A stretch of 64,000 nt of DNA from Anaeromassilibacillus senegalensis (GTDB taxonomy: Bacteria > Bacillota > Clostridia > Oscillospirales > Acutalibacteraceae), in NCBI RefSeq assembly GCF_021531715.1, contig NZ_JAFBIT010000002.1, positions 496,001 through 560,000 on the forward strand. The letters are read 5' to 3'. Under the pieces are notes generated by a model. It worked only from the letters and a program-made list of their open reading frames with translations, did no database searches and was not told where the DNA came from. Of this stretch, positions 9,963 through 19,442 are shown piece after piece (position 1 is the first letter of the stretch; each line of letters opens with the position of its first letter). A program made the translations under genes and the position numbers.

Positions 9963-10527
9963 CGGCCTGCTCCTTTCTCAGCACACGGGCTGGAACACCG
10001 CCCATCACCGCTCCGGGTTCCACATCCCGGATGACCACTGCGTTGGCACCGATCACAGCCCGGTCTCCAACGATGATGGGTCCCAGGATCTTCGCGCCGC
10101 AGGTGATCATCACATCGCTGCCAATCACAGGCGCACGTCCACAGCCATTGTATCCGATGGTCACCTGCTGGTTGATCCAGCAGTTTTCGCCGATGGATTC
10201 CGCCGTTATCATGGTGGCAAAGCCATGCTGAATGAACAGGCCGCCGCCGATCTCTTTTGCCTCGATGTACAGCGACTCCATGGGTCGATACCAGAATGCG
10301 ATCCAGTAACGGAAGAACCGGCGGAACCGATTCCGGTAAATCAACAGGTTCCGGAATTCCGGTTTCTGCCAGAGCAGCACCGCCAGCACACGGTAGTTGC
10401 TCCCGGAAAGATTGCCAATGGACTTCCATCGATTCAGATCCATCAAAAGCCGGGGATCCTTCCAGTCAATACCGGGCAGGATTGGAAGAAACCGCATATA
10501 CTGAATGAACTGTTTTATTTTTTCCAT
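9952..10527 (-). CDS. Serine acetyltransferase-like hexapeptide acyltransferase
   Basis: A 191-residue acyltransferase with an alpha-helical N-terminus and a C-terminal left-handed beta helix (IGGGLFIQHGFATMI, IGENCWINQQVTIGYNG, IIVGDRAVIGANAVVIRDV) ending MGGVPARVL. The IQHG and IGYNG blocks are typical of the CysE-like group found in polysaccharide clusters, so O-acetylation of the polymer is more likely than cysteine synthesis. The start at 10527 has GAGG five bases upstream; a longer in-frame extension to 10608 overlaps the adjacent GT2 gene and is not used. Confidence 0.82.
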   Translation of the reverse strand: MEKIKQFIQYMRFLPILPGIDWKDPRLLMDLNRWKSIGNLSGSNYRVLAVLLWQKPEFRNLLIYRNRFRRFFRYWIAFWYRPMESLYIEAKEIGGGLFIQHGFATMITAESIGENCWINQQVTIGYNGCGRAPVIGSDVMITCGAKILGPIIVGDRAVIGANAVVIRDVEPGAVMGGVPARVLRKEQADGT

Positions 10528-10534
10528 AAGTACC

Positions 10535-11509
10535 TCATGCAAAATAGTCCTCAGATTCCTGGACTGTGACAGGATTACGCTTGGCCACGAGCTGTTCAGC
10601 CGGGGCAAAGCGCACCTTCCACAGGCTGCGCCAAAGCGCCAGCGGCGGAGATGAATGACCCGTTTCCCTAAAATATCCGCTCAGCGCAAGACGGATCTGC
10701 TGAATACTCCCGTCCGAGCAGTAGGGATCATGGCTCAAAATGATCATCATTTCCAGGAAGTGAAGATCAAATTCTTTTGCCAGAGCAGGGACCTCCTGAT
10801 GGATCCTGCTCCTGCGTCTGCTCAGGCAGTCGATGCGGTCCAGGAGAATCTGGCTTCCTGATGAGGCAGAAACCATCACGCTGGAAGCACGTTTTCGATA
10901 GTTGTAAATGATCCGGTCATCGCATACGACACATTTGGCGTTTATGATACCACGGTACGTAAAGTATTCGTCATCGATCTTGTGACCTTCCTCGAAAAAG
11001 ATACCATCAAAAATCTCCCGGCGATACAGCTTGTCCCATAAAAGGCTGCAGGTCCAGTCTGTGGTAAAACGGCGCAGGAAATCAGTGCCTGTCATGCAGG
11101 TCCTTGGGCAGTCGTTATTTTGCAGTGTTTCGTGGGTTTTGAATATGTTCCGAAAAGCGCCCCGTACCACGTCAGCGTTATTTTCCTGGATCAGCTTCAA
11201 CAGATAGGGATATGCACCCGGCTCCAGATAATCGTCACTGTCCACAAAAGCCAGGTATTCGCCGGTGGCTACCCGCAAACCCGCATTTTTGGCGGCGGCA
11301 GCGCCGGCATTTTCCTGGTGAATGACATGAATTCTGGCATCTTTCCGGGCAAGCTCGTCACACAGGGCGCCGGATCCGTCGGTGGAGCCGTCGTCGATCA
11401 GAATTACTTCCAGATCATTGCACTTCTGCGACAGAATGCTCTCAACACATTGTTCCAGATAGTGCACGACATTATAAACTGGTACGATCACCGAGATTCG
11501 GTTCTGCAT
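10535..11509 (-). CDS. Family 2 glycosyltransferase (GT2)
   Basis: A 324-residue cytoplasmic GT2 enzyme with RISVIVPVYNVVHYL at the N-terminus, IDDGSTDGSG near 38-47 and FVDSDDYLEPG as donor motif. The region LWDKLYRREIF in the second half is common to exopolysaccharide GT2 proteins of Firmicutes. It overlaps no neighbour but is only a few bases from the acyltransferase and the FrhB-like gene. Donor sugar not inferable. Confidence 0.9.
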   Translation of the reverse strand: MQNRISVIVPVYNVVHYLEQCVESILSQKCNDLEVILIDDGSTDGSGALCDELARKDARIHVIHQENAGAAAAKNAGLRVATGEYLAFVDSDDYLEPGAYPYLLKLIQENNADVVRGAFRNIFKTHETLQNNDCPRTCMTGTDFLRRFTTDWTCSLLWDKLYRREIFDGIFFEEGHKIDDEYFTYRGIINAKCVVCDDRIIYNYRKRASSVMVSASSGSQILLDRIDCLSRRRSRIHQEVPALAKEFDLHFLEMMIILSHDPYCSDGSIQQIRLALSGYFRETGHSSPPLALWRSLWKVRFAPAEQLVAKRNPVTVQESEDYFA

Positions 11510-11516
11510 GTGACAT

Positions 11517-12662
11517 TCACACTCCCAATCTGTTACGAATTCTTTGGATCAGGCCCAGCTTCCCTCCGCCAAGGCATTGGGTGATCCATTGGATCATGCT
11601 TTTTTCCCTGTCCAGATTACGGAAGAACTTATCCCGCGCACCATGGGGCACCGAGGACGCTGCTGCGCTGAGATTTCTGGAGACCGCCTCCTGGTACGTC
11701 GTCTCCAGGAATCGAAACTGCCCAGAGATGGTATCCCAGGCTTCCTGCCCTTTCGGCGTGTGGATCAGAAGCAGGGACGTTCCTTGGTTATCGTCAAATT
11801 CCGGATTCTGATCCCAAATCCCCCAGTAGTCGCCCAGAGTCAGATCCGCACAGCGCTTGGTTCCCTTGAAGACACACTGACTGCAGGAGCGGCGCAGATA
11901 CAAATTCAGGGTGAATCCCTGCATCAATGGATCTTTACTCTGACAGGCCTGATAGGACGCACCGTTGGCATAATTGATGGAGACACTGTACTGATAGTGG
12001 CTCCAGCCGGTGGCTTTGCTGCGCAGATTGACAGACGTCACTGGCGCCTTTCCGGCGTCCAGAAGCTGCCGTTCGTCCAGGTAACGTGCCCAGACTTTCG
12101 GGGAGACAACGCCGTGGCAGATCATGTCCACCAGGAGTAGGTTTGCATCATCCCGGCCGAGGAACGCACGCAATCCGGCCGTCTGACATGGCGTACCAAC
12201 AAACATCACCGGTGTCCCGCTGCGTAGCGCCCTGCGGATCTCAGCAAAGCAATGCTCCACGGAGCTTTGGGGGTATTTCGCACCCTGTTGGCGTGCCACA
12301 TCTTGCAATGTGTCCGCTAGGATATGGGTGACAGAAAAATCCTCGTCGTAAACAGCGGCACAGACAAGACCGCCGCTCCGGATTGTGTTCTCCGCCAGCG
12401 CGAAAAAGATACCGCCTGAGGAGCTGGATGCCCGGATGTGCCCATCCTGATTCTGCGCCGCAATGGCCTTGGGCGAGTCCGCAGGCGAAGGAGGATTCAT
12501 CACCGGGCATGTTTTTTCACAGGCCCGGCAGTGGATACACGGCGCCGGATCCACATGTGGATAGCGAAAGCCCTCGCTGTCATATTCCATTGTGATGCAT
12601 GACTCGGGACAACTGGCTGCACAGCTTCCGCAGCCGCAGCACTGTGAGGAATCAACCAACAT
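11517..12662 (-). CDS. FrhB/FdhB-like iron-sulfur protein (coenzyme F420 hydrogenase beta-subunit family)
   Basis: The 381-residue product has two [4Fe-4S] ferredoxin motifs, Cys8-x2-Cys11-x2-Cys14-x3-Cys18 and Cys42-x2-Cys45-x2-Cys48-x3-Cys52, followed by an FrhB/FdhB-type flavin-binding domain (FVGTPCQTAGLRAFL, CHGVVSPKVW, LGDYWG). Members occur repeatedly beside polysaccharide pyruvyltransferases in Firmicutes surface-polysaccharide clusters, where their substrate is unproven; real F420 metabolism is not expected here. The ATG at 12662 follows AGAGG by six bases. Confidence 0.85.
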   Translation of the reverse strand: MLVDSSQCCGCGSCAASCPESCITMEYDSEGFRYPHVDPAPCIHCRACEKTCPVMNPPSPADSPKAIAAQNQDGHIRASSSSGGIFFALAENTIRSGGLVCAAVYDEDFSVTHILADTLQDVARQQGAKYPQSSVEHCFAEIRRALRSGTPVMFVGTPCQTAGLRAFLGRDDANLLLVDMICHGVVSPKVWARYLDERQLLDAGKAPVTSVNLRSKATGWSHYQYSVSINYANGASYQACQSKDPLMQGFTLNLYLRRSCSQCVFKGTKRCADLTLGDYWGIWDQNPEFDDNQGTSLLLIHTPKGQEAWDTISGQFRFLETTYQEAVSRNLSAAASSVPHGARDKFFRNLDREKSMIQWITQCLGGGKLGLIQRIRNRLGV

Positions 12663-12676
12663 AAGGAACCTCTGTA

Positions 12677-14185
12677 TTATCGTTTCATAATCTTTTTAAA
12701 TGGTGCGGTAACCAGGCCTTTCTCGTAGGAATTCATGCTGAAGAAGAATGTGGATACCGCAAACGTTCCGCTGATCACAGCGGCAGCCAGCAAAACCTCA
12801 ATCAGTGAATCGATGGGCCAAAACCGGTTAATCAGGAATCCCACCAGGCATGCCGGCAGGTAACCAGGCAGTATACTGACAATGGATTTCCAGAAAGCGA
12901 TCATATCCAGACCAATACGGCGGTGATAATACCAGTTCATCCACACCACAGAACCGAAGAACCAGCAAATGGTGGTGGCCAGAGCAGCACCGATGCCGCC
13001 CCACCATTGGCTGAAAGGAATAGTGAGAAGAATATTTATCAGGGCCACCAGAAAATAGACCACACTTCTGGCCTTGTGCTTGTTCATGGCCTTCTGGATC
13101 TCCAGACCGATATTCTGAAACGCGGGAACAAGCACCGCCAGCATCAGCAGTAGGCCGATGTAAAACGCATCGGAATAGTCTTCGCCGGCCCAGAGACGTA
13201 CGAAATCCTGACCGATGGACAGATATCCGATCAAAACGAGAGATATAATATAGAACTGTATCCGACCGATGCGGGTAAAGACTTCTGTCAGTGTATCAGC
13301 GCCCTCGTAATGGGCCACCATCAGATTGACCTTCGGCGCAAATACGCTGGATACCGAGGAGGAAAACTGCTGAAAATAGTTTTTGAAATTCGCACCCACG
13401 GTATAGACTGCCACAACGCTGGTCCCGTGGACGGCGCTGAGGATGATGTTGTCCGTGGAGAAGGTAATCTGATCCGTAATAGAATTGAGGAACAGAAAAC
13501 CGGAGAATACAAATATCTCCTTCAGTACATCCTTGCGGAAGCCCTTAAAGGATACCCCCAGTTTGATGCTCCTGCGGGCATAGAACAGGTAGAACAGGTA
13601 AGTCAGGATGCTGATGACTAGGGACAATACCGAAAGTGCTACCGCACGGCCGCCGAAATACAGAGCGATGATATTGACCACCGGAGTGATAATCCCGGTA
13701 ACCAGAGAAACGGTACGTAGCACGATATACTTTTCATACGCCTGAAGCGCCATCATCACCACGTTGAAAAGAAAGCTGATGACCGTATTGACCGTCAGAA
13801 GAAGCATGATGATCCGCAGCTTCATGAGTTCATCACTGGTAAAGGTATCTTCCACCAATTCTCCAGCCAGCGCTGTACACAGCAATCCGCCCACCAGAAC
13901 AAGTCCTGCAAGAACGGAAAAAACGGTCAGGAACATACCGTTCAGGCGTTTCTCCTCCTCACGGTCTCCTGCGGCCCGGCATCTGGTGTTGAAGCGGATA
14001 TAGGAGCCTGCGATACCAAAGCTCAGAAGCGACAAATAGGAAATGAAGGAATTGGCTGTTCCGAACAATCCGTATTCGCTCTGGCCCATAAGGCGGAGCA
14101 TATACGGCGTATAGATGATGGAAATCGTATTGCTTAAGAAGATATGCAGATAGGATAAAACAGTACCTGCTTTTCGCTGATTCAT
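12677..14185 (-). CDS. Wzx-type polysaccharide flippase (MOP superfamily)
   Basis: A 502-residue integral membrane protein with about 12-14 hydrophobic segments along its length and the typical start LHIFLSNTISIIYTPYMLRL. It belongs to the polysaccharide transport (PST/Wzx) branch of the MOP exporter superfamily and should flip undecaprenyl-linked repeat units across the membrane for the EpsG/Wzy-like polymerase of this island. The start at 14185 follows AGGAAGG by eight bases. Confidence 0.9.
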   Translation of the reverse strand: MNQRKAGTVLSYLHIFLSNTISIIYTPYMLRLMGQSEYGLFGTANSFISYLSLLSFGIAGSYIRFNTRCRAAGDREEEKRLNGMFLTVFSVLAGLVLVGGLLCTALAGELVEDTFTSDELMKLRIIMLLLTVNTVISFLFNVVMMALQAYEKYIVLRTVSLVTGIITPVVNIIALYFGGRAVALSVLSLVISILTYLFYLFYARRSIKLGVSFKGFRKDVLKEIFVFSGFLFLNSITDQITFSTDNIILSAVHGTSVVAVYTVGANFKNYFQQFSSSVSSVFAPKVNLMVAHYEGADTLTEVFTRIGRIQFYIISLVLIGYLSIGQDFVRLWAGEDYSDAFYIGLLLMLAVLVPAFQNIGLEIQKAMNKHKARSVVYFLVALINILLTIPFSQWWGGIGAALATTICWFFGSVVWMNWYYHRRIGLDMIAFWKSIVSILPGYLPACLVGFLINRFWPIDSLIEVLLAAAVISGTFAVSTFFFSMNSYEKGLVTAPFKKIMKR

Positions 14186-14202
14186 AAAGAAAACCTTCCT
14201 GT

Positions 14203-15363
14203 TTATACCGCTGCGGTTTTGAAGCCATTCAGGATCGCAATTCCGGCTTTGGACTGTTCAACATATTTCGGCATGATTTTTTTCAGCGTCTGACGCACAG
14301 ACATTTCATTGCGTTGGAGGAACCGGAAGGTATCCAGCAAATCGTTTTTGCTTTGCAGCTTCTGTACCGGAAGAACGTAATTTTCGTCCGTTCCGAACAG
14401 ATCCAAGGCAATGCCCCTGGCCTTCACAGAGTATCCCGTCACAAGGGTGGGCACGCAGCTGGAATAGGCGGCAATGGTGGCGTGGGTTCTGGCGCCCACA
14501 AAGAACCTGCATCGGGCAATATAGCCCTTCAGCTCGCAGCAGTCGGCGTCGGGGATCATGCACATCCGGTCCGACTGGGGGAACCGCTTCTGCAGCTCCT
14601 GTAGCGGAATACGGTCGTCATTGCCCTCCCATACCACATGGGGGATCAGGCAGACATTCATATCTGTCTGCTCGAGAATGTAGCGAATCACATTTTCATA
14701 ATTTTTCAGGATCAGATTTTCTTCCGTTCCGTATTTCATAATCAGCGGACTGACATTGATGCCGACGGTATTGCCCTCGGCAAATCCCCGGGGCAGAGGC
14801 CGGTCGATCCGCTCCAGTGTAAAGGCCGGATCGGAAACACGGATGGTGTTGGGGTTGATTTCCTTCAGCAGCTCGTAGGTAATGGGCTCCCGGGCCGTGA
14901 TCAGGTCATAGCCTGCCAGGTCTGCCCGTACTTCCTCCGTAATGGCCTCCGGGTCAACGGAACATGCCCAGAGGACCGAGGCGGCGCAATGCTTCCGGAT
15001 CTTCCGGTTCAGCGTAACGGCCTGCTGGGCAGACCAACGATAGCAGTAATTATCGCCGCCGACAGAAACCGCAACATTGCCGGAAAACTGCTCCCGCAGA
15101 AAAATATCCATATTGGCATCTGCCTGTTTCAGCAGTCTGCGGCGGATCAGGGCCTCAAAATAACCGGGAGAGAAACGGTGCAGTTCCTCAGAGCCCACAA
15201 CCCGGGAAAACGCCTGGGACGCGCCGTAGAAATTGTCTTCTTCCGGCACGAGGGACCATAAGCTGACTCCTTCCGGTCCCCCCAGTAAAGCGGCAGTGGT
15301 GCGGATGATGGCCTCACAGCCATGATTGCCGCTGCCGCTATGCATATAAAGGACTTTATTCAT
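14203..15363 (-). CDS. Polysaccharide pyruvyl transferase family protein
   Basis: Transfers pyruvate from phosphoenolpyruvate onto a sugar as a ketal, adding negative charge. The 386 residues carry the family start YMHSGSGNHGCEAIIRTTAA and the later RCRFFVGARTHATIAAYSS block, diagnostic for PS_pyruv_trans. The start is placed at 15363 (MNKVLYMHSG); an open frame continues upstream to 15504 but overlaps the neighbouring GT2 gene. The ribosome binding site is weak (GTGAG). Confidence 0.87.
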   Translation of the reverse strand: MNKVLYMHSGSGNHGCEAIIRTTAALLGGPEGVSLWSLVPEEDNFYGASQAFSRVVGSEELHRFSPGYFEALIRRRLLKQADANMDIFLREQFSGNVAVSVGGDNYCYRWSAQQAVTLNRKIRKHCAASVLWACSVDPEAITEEVRADLAGYDLITAREPITYELLKEINPNTIRVSDPAFTLERIDRPLPRGFAEGNTVGINVSPLIMKYGTEENLILKNYENVIRYILEQTDMNVCLIPHVVWEGNDDRIPLQELQKRFPQSDRMCMIPDADCCELKGYIARCRFFVGARTHATIAAYSSCVPTLVTGYSVKARGIALDLFGTDENYVLPVQKLQSKNDLLDTFRFLQRNEMSVRQTLKKIMPKYVEQSKAGIAILNGFKTAAV

Positions 15364-15380
15364 GGATAACTCACTTTCTC

Positions 15381-16364
15381 TTAGTGATACTGACTTTTCT
15401 GAACAAACCGCACATACAGCGGATATATGATTGCGAATACACCAGGTACATTCATGATCAGACCGGCCAGCAATTTGGTTCGTTTTGGCAGATCCGCGCA
15501 CCACCTGCAGTTCGTCCGAAGCTTCTGCCGTATGTATTTCTTTGCAGAAGCTGTTGGATATTCCTTCTCCAGCACAAGGCTGCCGTAGGTATAGACGCAG
15601 GTGTTGACATATGCCCGCTGGGCATCCTTCTCCAGTTCCTGCGGAATATGCTTCAGAATTTGTTCCTTGACACGGAGCGGATCATAGATGCGGTGCTCAT
15701 TGAGTTTCGATCTGGAGGCGGACGTGCTGCGTACGATATAGTGGTAAGGACAAAAATCCTCCCATACAGACCAGCCGGCGCCGGAAAACAGATAGTAATT
15801 CATAAGCAGGTCTTCGTTGATCCTGATACTCGGATCCATCCGCCCTTCTAGTCCGTCGAACAGCTTCTTTCTGTACAGCTTGTTGCATAGTCCCGGCTCC
15901 ACCAGCGTGCCGTCCAGCAGATCGCGGATGCCGCGTCCACGGTCTTGCACCACAATGCGGCCGGTGTTGTGAAAATAGTTCACACGTCCATCGGCAAATA
16001 CCATCTGATAGCCGCAGTGGGAGATAGCTGCGCTGTACTTTTCTGCATTTTCCAGCAGCCGCGCATACATATCCGGTTCGATCTCATCGTCTCCGTCCAC
16101 AAAACCGATCCAATCGCCGGAAGCCTCCTGCAGGCCGCGAAGGCGTGCGGAGGTGACACCGCCGTTTTCCTTATGGACAGCCCGGATATTGGGATGATTG
16201 GCCGCGTAACAGTCCAAAATCGCTCCGGATTCGTCCGGAGAACCGTCATCCACGGCAATGATCTCAATATGCGGATATGTCTGCGCCAAAATACTGTCAA
16301 GGCACCGTGGCAGATCCGCGGCAACACGATAAACCGGTACGATGACACTGATCAAATCTGGCAT
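15381..16364 (-). CDS. Family 2 glycosyltransferase (GT2)
   Basis: A 327-residue GT2 enzyme: LISVIVPVYRVAADL at the start, VDDGSPDESG, then GFVDGDDEIEPDM, in which the usual DSDD donor motif reads DGDD. The C-terminal third contains a hydrophobic stretch near 300-320 that may anchor it to the membrane. The ATG at 16364 follows AAAGGAG. It forms part of the contiguous island operon. Confidence 0.88.
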   Translation of the reverse strand: MPDLISVIVPVYRVAADLPRCLDSILAQTYPHIEIIAVDDGSPDESGAILDCYAANHPNIRAVHKENGGVTSARLRGLQEASGDWIGFVDGDDEIEPDMYARLLENAEKYSAAISHCGYQMVFADGRVNYFHNTGRIVVQDRGRGIRDLLDGTLVEPGLCNKLYRKKLFDGLEGRMDPSIRINEDLLMNYYLFSGAGWSVWEDFCPYHYIVRSTSASRSKLNEHRIYDPLRVKEQILKHIPQELEKDAQRAYVNTCVYTYGSLVLEKEYPTASAKKYIRQKLRTNCRWCADLPKRTKLLAGLIMNVPGVFAIIYPLYVRFVQKSQYH

Positions 16365-16376
16365 TTCCGGTCTCCT

Positions 16377-17492
16377 TTACAAATTCTCCAGCATTTCCTC
16401 CACCGCGCCGACGGTATTCTCCGTTCGGAATGTCCTACCGCGCAGAAGGGCCTGTTCCCGATAGTGGGCAAGCAGACCGGGATCATCCAGCAGATGCCGG
16501 ATGCCCTCATAGAGTGCATCTTCATCATTCTCCGTCACGATACCCCACTCATTGTTTTCACCCAGCATTTCCTTCATGCCGGACACTTCCACAGTGCATA
16601 CCGGAGTGCCGACGACCAGCGCTTCTGTAGCTGCGGTGGAGAACCCTTCGGTATGGCTGGTGCACACATACAGGTCGCAGCAGCGGACGAATTTATATGG
16701 ATTCGTCTGATAGCCCAGCAGCGTCACGCTGTCGGAAATACCGTTTTCTTCCATATACTGCTCAAGGCTAGCTCTTTCCTCACCTTCACCCAGAATATAG
16801 GTGTGCACCGGATATCCGTCTGCCTGCAGTTTTCTGTGAATTCTGAGAAGCCGGTCGAAGCCTTTGTTTTGGGTGAGTTTTCCCATACCACATATCCGGA
16901 TCTCACCGGCAGTAAACACGGATTCTTCAACCTTTTCCCGGCTGGCGGCCAGGATTTTGCCGGTCTCATTCGTATTATACAGGACTTCACAGGGGGTCGT
17001 TACTGGACATACGCTCCGGAACGCCCCCTTGACACACTCCGAAACGAAAATCAGGCGGTCAAACCGGTTGTAACACTTCTGTGCTTCTGCGATGGTACGG
17101 AAGGAGCGGGATGCCTTTTGCAGCGTATCCATGGTGCAGTGGATCCAAGAAACCAGCTTTGTATCCGAATCTGGGCAGCCACTCACAATCCGGGCGGAAG
17201 GGCCCTCCAGATAGGAAATGACGACGTCATAGTGTTCTCTGATGTAGTGTCTGTAAAGCTGTCCGGGGGTGAACAGCTTCATCAGATGGGAGTTGCCGGG
17301 AAACGCGCTTTTATAGCAGATCAGAAGACGGATGTCTTTTTTCAGGAACTGCTCGTTCACACCACCGCCGAACAGGGCCATCACCGTAATATCGAATTTA
17401 GTGCGATCCAAGTTGTTGACCAGATTGATCAGCACCTTCTCAGCACCGCCCTGGCCGAGGTCGTGGATCACAAATAATACTTTCTTTTTCAT
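16377..17492 (-). CDS. Family 4 glycosyltransferase (GT4)
   Basis: Retaining GT-B fold glycosyltransferase of 371 residues. The N-terminal donor/acceptor loop reads GQGGAEKVLINL (13-24), and the C-terminal nucleotide-sugar site has HTEGFSTAATEALVVG with the E-x7-E motif. The start at 17492 (MKKKVLFVIHD) is chosen by homology to the family; the upstream extension overlaps the neighbouring GT2 gene, whose stop is six bases away. Confidence 0.9.
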   Translation of the reverse strand: MKKKVLFVIHDLGQGGAEKVLINLVNNLDRTKFDITVMALFGGGVNEQFLKKDIRLLICYKSAFPGNSHLMKLFTPGQLYRHYIREHYDVVISYLEGPSARIVSGCPDSDTKLVSWIHCTMDTLQKASRSFRTIAEAQKCYNRFDRLIFVSECVKGAFRSVCPVTTPCEVLYNTNETGKILAASREKVEESVFTAGEIRICGMGKLTQNKGFDRLLRIHRKLQADGYPVHTYILGEGEERASLEQYMEENGISDSVTLLGYQTNPYKFVRCCDLYVCTSHTEGFSTAATEALVVGTPVCTVEVSGMKEMLGENNEWGIVTENDEDALYEGIRHLLDDPGLLAHYREQALLRGRTFRTENTVGAVEEMLENL

Positions 17493-17497
17493 GTTTT

Positions 17498-18544
17498 TCA
17501 GCCTACAAATCGTTTCAGGAATCTTCTGATGTAAAAACCCATTCCCAATACATAATGCTGTAGCATATATTTGTACGGATGTGATGCGTAGCACAAATAT
17601 CTGGCTTCCTGCGAAATAACTGCAAAGTCCGCTTCTGCTTTCAGCGCAGCCAGATATTGCGGATGCTCATTCAGTAGCTGATCAACTTCCGCCTTGGTGC
17701 CCCATTGCCGGAAATGCTCATCGATCATATCCATCAAATAATGAATGACACAGATTTTACACGCCAGAAGCCGTCCCCGTGATTCGGTCACATACTTTCG
17801 CATACAGGCATCCATCTGCAAATATCCTTCAACAATCGGGATATAGTACGAGATGCCATATTTCCGCGAGCCGATTGCAGAGTTTCTGGTATGGCGGTAC
17901 AGGTACAGCACATGGTTCTCCAGCCATATTGTGTCGGCCAGATACAGGCACTGCATGGAAAAGATCTTATCTTCCGAATACCGCAGTCCGTCTTGAAAGC
18001 GGATTCCGTAGTCTCTGAGAAGCTTGGCGGCATAGAACATTGCGCCGAAATGTTGCTGGGAATGAACCCATACTTGCTCCGCTCCGCCCCGGCGGCATCC
18101 CTGCTCCATGGCACGGGGACTGCTGATCCGGTTCAGATTCTGATCGCAGTCCAAGCTCTGGAAGCCTAGCAGATGGTAGCCGCCTTCCAGAAGGTCTGCA
18201 ATCCCGTCAGAAAAGAACATCTGTTTCCAGCAATCATCCGCATCCAAAAAGCATATGTAACGTGTCTCGACTACCGGAGCACTCAAAACATATTCGATAC
18301 CGGCATTTCGCGCAGACGACACGCCGCCATTCTTCTGATGAATCACATGGATCCGCCCGTATTTTGCTGCCAGCTGATCGCATAGCTCGGCGGAGCCGTC
18401 CGTCGATCCGTCGTCAACCATCACAATGTCAATCATTTTTGAAGGCTGCCGGAGCACAGAGGCTACTGCACCCTCCAAATAGGTTCTGCAATTGTATACA
18501 GGGATAATGACACTGATCTGTCTGTTGGTTACACTTCTGTCCAT
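17498..18544 (-). CDS. Family 2 glycosyltransferase (GT2)
   Basis: A 348-residue GT2 enzyme with ISVIIPVYNCRTYL, VDDGSTDGSA and the donor motif CFLDADDCW. The ATG at 18544 is preferred over 18550 because AGGA lies eight bases upstream of the former and only two from the latter. It is flanked closely by two other glycosyltransferases in the same orientation. Confidence 0.88.
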   Translation of the reverse strand: MDRSVTNRQISVIIPVYNCRTYLEGAVASVLRQPSKMIDIVMVDDGSTDGSAELCDQLAAKYGRIHVIHQKNGGVSSARNAGIEYVLSAPVVETRYICFLDADDCWKQMFFSDGIADLLEGGYHLLGFQSLDCDQNLNRISSPRAMEQGCRRGGAEQVWVHSQQHFGAMFYAAKLLRDYGIRFQDGLRYSEDKIFSMQCLYLADTIWLENHVLYLYRHTRNSAIGSRKYGISYYIPIVEGYLQMDACMRKYVTESRGRLLACKICVIHYLMDMIDEHFRQWGTKAEVDQLLNEHPQYLAALKAEADFAVISQEARYLCYASHPYKYMLQHYVLGMGFYIRRFLKRFVG

Positions 18545-18563
18545 GCTCATATTCCTGTCAACT

Positions 18564-19442
18564 CTATTTTGCCCTTTTCATGGTAATCGCAGAAAGCACC
18601 GCCCCCATCGGGAAACAAAGGACAGTAAGCAGCTTTCTGGGGGACGTTCTTAAAAAGTCCTTATCTCCGGCGATCAAACTGCTGGAAACATAATGGATAC
18701 AATCCGCCACCAGTCTCTTCTTCGACTCCGGATACTGCATACATACTTTTCGCCAGAATGCAAAGCCCTTCGGGCTACGGACGTACTCCTTCCACATTCC
18801 CGTGGAGTGGCCGTCAGCCTGATACTCCACATTGCACAGGACCTCGTTCAGAACGGCCAGCTTGTAATCCTGATCGATCAGGCGGTACTTGTATGCCAGC
18901 GCCACATACCGCTCGCCCTCGAAAACGGGATAGGGGGGATACCGGTTGATCACATCGGTGCGGTATACCAGCTTCTTATCGCCGTAACCGCCTGCGGCAT
19001 AATAGCCCATCAATGTGGTTTCCGTCATGCCGACAGGGAACCCCTTTCCGATCAGACGTCCCTCCAGATCTGCATCCAGGCCAATGATCCCGGCATAGCC
19101 GCAGTCTCTGACCTGCCGCCATTTGGTCAGGATCTTCTCCACCGCATCCGCTGCCAGACAGTCATCGGAGTCGATGCAGATATTCAGTTCGGTGTTAATA
19201 TGGGCATAGGCTGTGTTGTGGGCGATGTGCATACCGCCGTTTTCCTGATAGATATACCGGATCTCAAAGCCGTTATCCAGGTTCTGCCATCCGCGCACCA
19301 GTTCAGCGGTATCATCCGAAGATCCGTCATCCACAATCAGCCACACGAAATCCCTGCATTTCTGCGCCAACAGCGACGCATAGGTTCTGGGCAAGGTATG
19401 CGCGCGGTTATAAGCAGGTGTAAACACGGTTAGGGTCGCCAT
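18564..19442 (-). CDS. Family 2 glycosyltransferase (GT2)
   Basis: A 292-residue GT2 enzyme of the type starting TVFTPAYNRAHTL, with IVDDGSSDDTAELV and the donor motif ICIDSDDCLAADAV. The block MTETTLMGYYAAGGYGDKKLVYRT... is typical of exopolysaccharide GT2 proteins in Firmicutes clusters. Its start at 19442 immediately follows the stop of the GT4 gene (no intervening base), consistent with one transcript. Confidence 0.88.
   Translation of the reverse strand: MATLTVFTPAYNRAHTLPRTYASLLAQKCRDFVWLIVDDGSSDDTAELVRGWQNLDNGFEIRYIYQENGGMHIAHNTAYAHINTELNICIDSDDCLAADAVEKILTKWRQVRDCGYAGIIGLDADLEGRLIGKGFPVGMTETTLMGYYAAGGYGDKKLVYRTDVINRYPPYPVFEGERYVALAYKYRLIDQDYKLAVLNEVLCNVEYQADGHSTGMWKEYVRSPKGFAFWRKVCMQYPESKKRLVADCIHYVSSSLIAGDKDFLRTSPRKLLTVLCFPMGAVLSAITMKRAK

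Noticed and set aside
11517-12662. Genuine coenzyme F420 hydrogenase subunit
   Set aside because: No other F420 or hydrogenase genes are present and the context is polysaccharide synthesis.
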